Assembly (NCBI GenBank): GCA_009691915.1
Contig: SIAD01000006.1
Coordinates: 1 to 64,000, forward strand
Direction of reading: 5' to 3'
Source: Phycisphaerales bacterium
Lineage (GTDB): Bacteria > Planctomycetota > Phycisphaerae > Phycisphaerales > SM1A02
Length of the DNA: 64,000 bases
A program made the position numbers and the translations under genes. The notes beneath the pieces were generated by a model. That model made no database searches and was not told the DNA's origin. It worked only from the letters and a program-made list of their open reading frames with translations. Shown here one piece after another: positions 59,320 to 64,000 of this stretch (position 1 is the stretch's first letter; each line of letters opens with the position of its first letter).

Positions 59320-60795
59320 CTACACCTTTTGGACGAGATCGACCAGCAACCTGACGCCCCAACCGGTCGGCCCGGTCCCGGTGAGGTCGTTCCCACTCTC
59401 AGAGACCGCCATCGACGCGATGTCGAGATGCGCCCAAGGGAGTTTCGGCTCGACAAAGTAGGAGAGGAAGGCCGCTCCCTGGATCGGGTGGGCGCTGCGC
59501 AGGGGATTGGAGTTGATGATGTCCGCGTGCTGACTGCGCATGAACTCCCGGTGCGCGTCCCACAGCGGGAGCCGCCAGACAAGTTCACCGGTCGACGCCG
59601 CTGAATTCTCAACCAGAGCGGAAAGTGCCCGATCCTCGCAGAAGTATCCAGCGCAGAAGTTTCCGAGCGCGACCCCAACACCTCCGGTCAGCGTCGCGAT
59701 GTCGATGATCGCGGTCGGCTTGAGCGTAGCGCAGGCATAGCTCAGTGCGTCGGCCAGAACGAGGCGCCCCTCGGCATCGGTGTTCGTGACTTCGACGGAC
59801 ACGCCGTTGTAGAGAGTGATGATGTCATCGGGACGGTAGGAGCGCTCGGAGACCATGTTCTCGGCGACGGCAAGCACCGCGGTCACCCTAATGGGAAGTT
59901 TCAGCGAGGCGATGGCTCGCATCGCACCAAGCACCGCCGCGCCTCCACTCTTGTCGTATTTCATCCCCTTCATGCCGTTGTTGACCTTGAGCGAGTATCC
60001 GCCGGTGTCGTAGGTGATCGTCTTGCCGACCAGAACGACATGCTGATCCCTGCTACGCGAGGGCACCCGTCGAGGCGACCACTCGATCATGACGAGGCAT
60101 GGACTCGCGGACGATCCCTGGCCAACGGCCACGAGTCCGCCCATGCCGAGCTTGGCCGCTTTGCGGTGGTCGATTACGCGCACGCGCATGCCGAGTTGGC
60201 GCCCGAGCTTGCGCGCCTCACTGGCGATCCATGGGGGATTGGCGACATTGGGAGGAGTGGCTGCCACCGTGCGCGCGGCGTTGACTCCTTCCCCAATGGC
60301 GAGCCCAGCGCTGAAGCCCTCGCGGGCCGAGCGATCTCCGAGGAAGACCCTGAGGGTTGCCAGCTTCGGTTCCCGGCGCGATGCGCTCCCGTCGAGCGAA
60401 TCGAAGCGCCAGGAACCAAGGAGCATCCCTTCCGCCAGTGCTTGGCCCATCGAGCGCCTCACTGCTGCGTCGGCGCTCCACGACCGGACATCGTCGATGG
60501 CAATCGTCGAGGCCGCCATCCTGACGAGAGTCCGGGCGAGCTTCGCGCCGACGACGCGCAGGCGCGCAGCGTCGAACCCAGCGGCCGGACCCATGGAAAG
60601 TGCCAGTCGGCCAACATCAAGTTGCAGCGTGGCACCGGTCTCAGTCGGCAGGTCGACCCCGCGCATGGATGGCGCTAGTGCGCCCGCGTCGCGTCGCCTT
60701 CGCGTAGCGCCTGACGACACCGGGGGTGCGAATGTAGGCATGACTCGGAGCTTGCCAGGGGATGACGCGAGCGCGATGTGGCGGTACATGGGCAA
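59320..60795 (-). CDS. pepA: Leucyl aminopeptidase (M17)
   Basis: A 491-residue M17 peptidase. VGKTITYDTGGYSLK holds the first metal/catalytic Lys and Asp, and NTDAEGRL the metal motif; FFxxGTGPTGWGVRLL near the end closes the active site. ATG 60795 is possible; ATG 60741 (MPTFAP) is also good and would leave space for the divergent mnmG promoter. Confidence 0.95.
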   Translation of the reverse strand: MPMYRHIALASSPGKLRVMPTFAPPVSSGATRRRRDAGALAPSMRGVDLPTETGATLQLDVGRLALSMGPAAGFDAARLRVVGAKLARTLVRMAASTIAIDDVRSWSADAAVRRSMGQALAEGMLLGSWRFDSLDGSASRREPKLATLRVFLGDRSAREGFSAGLAIGEGVNAARTVAATPPNVANPPWIASEARKLGRQLGMRVRVIDHRKAAKLGMGGLVAVGQGSSASPCLVMIEWSPRRVPSRSRDQHVVLVGKTITYDTGGYSLKVNNGMKGMKYDKSGGAAVLGAMRAIASLKLPIRVTAVLAVAENMVSERSYRPDDIITLYNGVSVEVTNTDAEGRLVLADALSYACATLKPTAIIDIATLTGGVGVALGNFCAGYFCEDRALSALVENSAASTGELVWRLPLWDAHREFMRSQHADIINSNPLRSAHPIQGAAFLSYFVEPKLPWAHLDIASMAVSESGNDLTGTGPTGWGVRLLVDLVQKV

Positions 60796-60821
60796 AGCAT
60801 CGTAAGGTCTATGCTTCGGGA

Positions 60822-62876
60822 ATGACGCACTGGTCGGTTGTCATCATCGGTGGTGGGCATGCGGGAGTCGAGGCGGCGTGGGCCGCCTCAAGCGTGTTCG
60901 CCTCCGCAGGGGCCATCGACGCTCAGGTCCTGCTCGTCACGATGGATGCGTCGAAGGTGGGTGCGATGAGTTGCAATCCTGCGGTGGGCGGACTCGCCAA
61001 GGGACAGATGGTGAGGGAGATTGACGCGCTCGGGGGTCTCATGGGGCTCGCTGCCGATCGGACTGGCATCCAGTTCCGAGTGCTCAACGCCAGCAAGGGG
61101 GCGGCGGTTCGCGGGCCACGCGCGCAGTGCGACCGTCACCACTATCAGGCGGAGATTCAGCGTCTCTTGGCCACGCGCGCTGACGCGAGGATCCCCATCA
61201 GGGTCATTGAGGGGATGGTCGAAAGGATCGATGTGATTGACGGAGTGTGTGTTGGCGTAGTCCTCGCGGAGGGCGCGGCATGGGTGACCGCAGATCCCAC
61301 TGCGGAGGCGGCCAATCTCCTGGCAGTCTCCAAGATGCACGACGGGATTCGCGGCCGTGAAGTCGCCCCGGTTCTTCCTTTCGGGTCGGGGGCGAGCCGC
61401 GTTCCGGCGCCAACTTCGATCCCCGCCCGAGCATGCGTTCTCACGACTGGCACATTCATGCGCGCACTCATGCACACCGGAGAGTCGCGCAGCGCCGGCG
61501 GGCGCGTCGGGGAAGGCAGTGCCGTGGGGATCTCGGCGATGCTCACGGCACTTGGGTTTGAGCTCGGCCGACTCAAGACCGGTACGCCGCCGAGGCTTGC
61601 GCGCGACTCAATTGATTGGGACTCCCTTGAGCCGCAGTGGGGTGACACGCCTCCAGTGCCGTTCTCTACGGCTTCGCCGGAGTCGCGCGACACAGGTGGA
61701 TTCCCCCGTTTCCCACAGGTCGAGTGCCGAGAGTCCGCGACCACCCCTGAGATCCACGCCCTCGTGGCCGCGAATCTCCACCGCGCCCCGATGTATGCAG
61801 GAGCGATGGAGGCTGAGTCCGGCCCGCGCTACTGCCCGAGCCTTGAAGACAAGATTGTGCGCTTCCCGCAGCGCGAGAGTCATCATGTATTCCTCGAGCC
61901 CGAGTCGCTCGCGACTGACGACATCTACTGCAACGGGATCTCGACAAGTCTTCCGGCGGAGATTCAGGCGCGGATCATCCGCGGGATGTCCGGATGCGAG
62001 CGAGCTGTCGCCAGACGATGGGGGTACGCAGTCGAGTACGACATGGTCTGGCCTCATCAGATCGACGCCACCGCACAGACGAAACTCGTCAGTGGGCTCT
62101 ACCTGGCGGGGCAGATCAACGGCACCAGCGGCTATGAGGAGGCGGCCGCGCAGGGACTCGTCGCCGGGCTCAACGCCGCACGGGGCGCGCTGGGGCTCGA
62201 CGCCATCCGCCTCGGCCGCGACGAGGCGTACATCGGAGTCCTCATGGACGATCTCGTCACGCGCCAGCCACGCGAACCCTACCGAATGTTCACGAGCCGC
62301 GCGGAGTATCGCCTGCTGTTGCGCGCCGACAACGCGGAGGACAGGCTCACACCGCGTGGCGTCGAAGTGGGGCTCGTAGGCAGCGAGCGCGCCGCGCGGG
62401 TTGCCTCGCGTTCAGCTGAGCTTGATGCGCTCCGCCGTGCACTCCGCATGGCTGTCGCGCCGGCGCAATTCGGTTCTGGCAAGCATCTCGAGGAGGTTGC
62501 GAGGAGACCGGAGGTGACGCCCGTGATCGTCGGTGCACTCCTGAATCAATCCCGTCCGGGAGCGGCTTTCACAAGGCGCGCCTGGAGCAGTGACCTCCTT
62601 GAGCGAGCGATCACCGACATCCGCTACGAGGCTTACTTGCCGCGGCAGGGGGCGGAGAACCGTCGGGCGCGCGAGTCAGAGCACGCGCCCATTCCACCAG
62701 ACTTCGATGTGCGCTCGGTGAAGGGGCTCAGTGCTGAGGCGGCCGAGGTGTTGTCAAGAATGCGTCCGGCGACACTGGGGCAGGCATCTCGACTGGCCGG
62801 GATGTCTCCAGCCGATGTCTCTGTGCTCGAAGTGACGCTTCGCCGCCGTGGGAAAGCGCAGCGATCAACTTGCTAG
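60822..62876 (+). CDS. mnmG: tRNA uridine-5-carboxymethylaminomethyl modification enzyme (GidA)
   Basis: A 684-residue FAD protein that, with MnmE, makes the cmnm5/s2U34 modification. IIGGGHAGVEAA is the FAD-binding Rossmann motif, MSCNPAVGGLAKG and QFRVLNASKG are family signatures, and YNGTSGYEEAA-like NGTSGYEEAAAQG carries the conserved Cys/FAD region. An insertion of about 45-50 residues (ADPTAEAANLLAVSKMHDGI and following) interrupts the middle before RACVLTTGTF. No mnmE is nearby. Confidence 0.96.
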   Translation: MTHWSVVIIGGGHAGVEAAWAASSVFASAGAIDAQVLLVTMDASKVGAMSCNPAVGGLAKGQMVREIDALGGLMGLAADRTGIQFRVLNASKGAAVRGPRAQCDRHHYQAEIQRLLATRADARIPIRVIEGMVERIDVIDGVCVGVVLAEGAAWVTADPTAEAANLLAVSKMHDGIRGREVAPVLPFGSGASRVPAPTSIPARACVLTTGTFMRALMHTGESRSAGGRVGEGSAVGISAMLTALGFELGRLKTGTPPRLARDSIDWDSLEPQWGDTPPVPFSTASPESRDTGGFPRFPQVECRESATTPEIHALVAANLHRAPMYAGAMEAESGPRYCPSLEDKIVRFPQRESHHVFLEPESLATDDIYCNGISTSLPAEIQARIIRGMSGCERAVARRWGYAVEYDMVWPHQIDATAQTKLVSGLYLAGQINGTSGYEEAAAQGLVAGLNAARGALGLDAIRLGRDEAYIGVLMDDLVTRQPREPYRMFTSRAEYRLLLRADNAEDRLTPRGVEVGLVGSERAARVASRSAELDALRRALRMAVAPAQFGSGKHLEEVARRPEVTPVIVGALLNQSRPGAAFTRRAWSSDLLERAITDIRYEAYLPRQGAENRRARESEHAPIPPDFDVRSVKGLSAEAAEVLSRMRPATLGQASRLAGMSPADVSVLEVTLRRRGKAQRSTC

Positions 62877-62911
62877 ACTTCGGCGCGGTTTGCAGGACCG
62901 CCTCGTCGACC

Positions 62912-62983
62912 GCCGCTGTAGCTCAATGGTAGAGCACATGATTTGTAATCTTGAGGTTGTCGGTTCAAGTCCGATCAGCGGCT
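62912..62983 (+). tRNA. tRNA-Thr (anticodon UGU)
   Basis: A 72-base cloverleaf. Acceptor arms 62912-62918 and 62976-62982 pair fully; D-stem GCTC/GAGC (62921-62924, 62932-62935); T-stem GTCGG/CCGAT with one G-U. The anticodon loop 62942-62948 has TGT at 62944-62946, reading ACA. The anticodon stem CATGA/TCTTG has a T-T mismatch (62939/62951). CCA is not encoded. Confidence 0.94.
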
Positions 62984-62986
62984 CTC

Positions 62987-63005
62987 GGCTCCCCGTGGGG
63001 GGGCC
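62987..63005 (+). terminator. Hairpin after tRNA-Thr
   Basis: GGCTCCCC (62987-62994) pairs with 62998-63005 across a 3-base loop, with one G-T pair, four bases after the tRNA. Likely a processing or termination structure; no T-tract. Confidence 0.5.
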
Positions 63006-63023
63006 AAGGGACCCGTGCTCCAA

Positions 63024-64000
63024 ATGACACTTCGCCTAAAGACACAGCTGGTTGCCGCAACGATTGCCATCGTCTGCATGGTCGTAATGGCCCTCCTGGC
63101 CCTCGGAATTGCGCGTCGCGCGCTCATCGCGAGCCTGGAGGAGCGAGTTCTATCGGTGGCACAGGCGGTCGCTGCCGGGATCGATCCAAGCGATCTTGCC
63201 ACCATCAACGATCGCGGGTCTTTGGGAACGCCTCAGTATCAGCGGCTCGCTGAGGTTGTGCGCGAAGTGACGGCTGCGAATCAGGCAGGGCTATTCCCCA
63301 TCCGCTGGGTCTACTTGATGCGCCCGACGACCCACGAGGCCACTTCCGGCTGGGACTTCGCGGTCGATGCCGAGCCCGAATCTTCAAAGGACTGGACCGC
63401 ACCTGGAACTCCATACTCCCCCACAATGGATGATCGGACGGACTTGGTGGCGATCCCACCGACACCGACAGCGATCTATATCACTGACCCGTGGGGCGAC
63501 TGGCTCTCGGGCTTCGCCCCCGTGCGCGCGGGCGACGGTCGGGTGGTGGGACTTGTGGGCGCGGACATCAATCACAAGGTCATCACCGATGTGATTCTCG
63601 CCGGCTCGGGGAGCATCATCCTCGTCACCGCGATCCTGTCGATTTCCGCCTACATCGCGGCGGGGATGAGTGTCGCGAGACTCCTGCGACCGGTCGAGAG
63701 CATTCGCAGATTCATTGCAAGAGTTGGCACAGGCGAGTTCGACGAGCGGCTAGTCCTTCCACCGACCGAAGAGCTCACCGTCATTGCCGAGGACCTCAAC
63801 GCCATGGCCATGAAACTCGCCGACCGCGAGCGACTCTCCTCCGAGAACCGAGCGCTGTCTGTCAATGTGGCGCGCAAGGAGGAGCAGCTGGTTGCAATCG
63901 CGCGCGTCGATGTTCAGCTGCACGAGATTCAGGACATCGACATTCTCATCGAACGGATCCTGCTCGACGCGCGGCGACTCCTGCGCTGCGATGCCGGCAG
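63024..64000 (+). CDS. Membrane sensor protein with HAMP and GAF regions, 3' truncated by window
   Basis: At least 325 residues. An N-terminal helix (about 9-34), an extracytoplasmic region with several Trp (about 35-180), a second helix (about 185-205), a HAMP linker (about 205-260, ending in a coiled coil) and the start of a GAF domain (after QDIDILIERILLDARRLL, about 300) are seen. The output domain (HD-GYP, cyclase or kinase) lies beyond the edge. ATG 63024 is the only reasonable start; the frame is open to the edge. Confidence 0.85.
   Translation, partial: MTLRLKTQLVAATIAIVCMVVMALLALGIARRALIASLEERVLSVAQAVAAGIDPSDLATINDRGSLGTPQYQRLAEVVREVTAANQAGLFPIRWVYLMRPTTHEATSGWDFAVDAEPESSKDWTAPGTPYSPTMDDRTDLVAIPPTPTAIYITDPWGDWLSGFAPVRAGDGRVVGLVGADINHKVITDVILAGSGSIILVTAILSISAYIAAGMSVARLLRPVESIRRFIARVGTGEFDERLVLPPTEELTVIAEDLNAMAMKLADRERLSSENRALSVNVARKEEQLVAIARVDVQLHEIQDIDILIERILLDARRLLRCDAG

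Noticed and set aside
1-64000. CRISPR array
   Set aside because: No regularly spaced repeats with unique spacers were seen; the only repeats are VR/TR and the small 10-base unit at 4441-4470.
1-64000. Insertion sequences or transposases
   Set aside because: No transposase motif or flanking inverted repeats found. The M42 deletion at 24220 has no IS scar visible.

Overview
The window is high-GC bacterial chromosome, packed with genes in short translationally coupled runs on both strands. Gene content (formylglycine-generating-enzyme-like C-type-lectin protein, scattered ribosomal-protein genes, short Rho, MCE proteins, many secreted proteins of unknown function, a lone atpG) suggests the Planctomycetota, possibly Phycisphaerae. 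That placement is inference: there is no rRNA gene, and the MurA and alanine racemase genes only show that peptidoglycan is made.

The standout is at the left edge (1-1960): a complete diversity-generating retroelement (DGR). It has the 3' end of a target gene of the FGE-sulfatase/C-type-lectin class carrying a variable repeat (VR, 166-284), an Avd-like accessory protein (427-789), a DGR-type reverse transcriptase (726-1802), and an adenine-rich template repeat (TR, 1842-1960). TR and VR differ at 10 of 119 positions, and 9 of these are adenines in TR, which is the signature of adenine-directed mutagenic retrohoming. No phage genes are seen beside it. A perfect 14-bp hairpin (2105-2141) closes the region.

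From 2.1 to 19.6 kb lie a zinc-ribbon protein, a HAMP histidine kinase, a membrane glycosyltransferase coupled to an MFS transporter, two coupled secreted proteins (one glycine-rich), ribosomal protein S1 with its terminator, a second MFS protein, a HIT protein, and a four-gene coupled operon (S41 lipoprotein peptidase, LolA-like secreted protein, ABC ATPase, ABC-2 permease). From 19.7 to 31.9 kb come MetH, a helical protein, an internally deleted M42 aminopeptidase remnant, a YgfZ-like protein, HMG-CoA lyase, a metallophosphoesterase, rpsR, a TPR protein, a plant-type ferredoxin-NADP reductase and MurA.

From 31.8 to 45 kb: SpoU methyltransferase, twin MCE proteins, Rho, PsuG, a DEAD-box helicase, alanine racemase, a large HTH protein, rplM-rpsI, a CPBP protease and an HNH protein. 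From 45 to 64 kb: rpsP-trmD-rplS plus a coupled unknown, a site-2 protease, an amidohydrolase, a lipoprotein, Mn-type superoxide dismutase, a ThiD2-ThiE fusion, an MBL hydrolase, atpG, a thiol-redox-like cluster, dnaN, a tyrosine phosphatase with rpiB, leucyl aminopeptidase, mnmG, tRNA-Thr(UGU) and a truncated HAMP-GAF sensor. Apart from the DGR, the content is mainly housekeeping, with unusual details recorded under findings.
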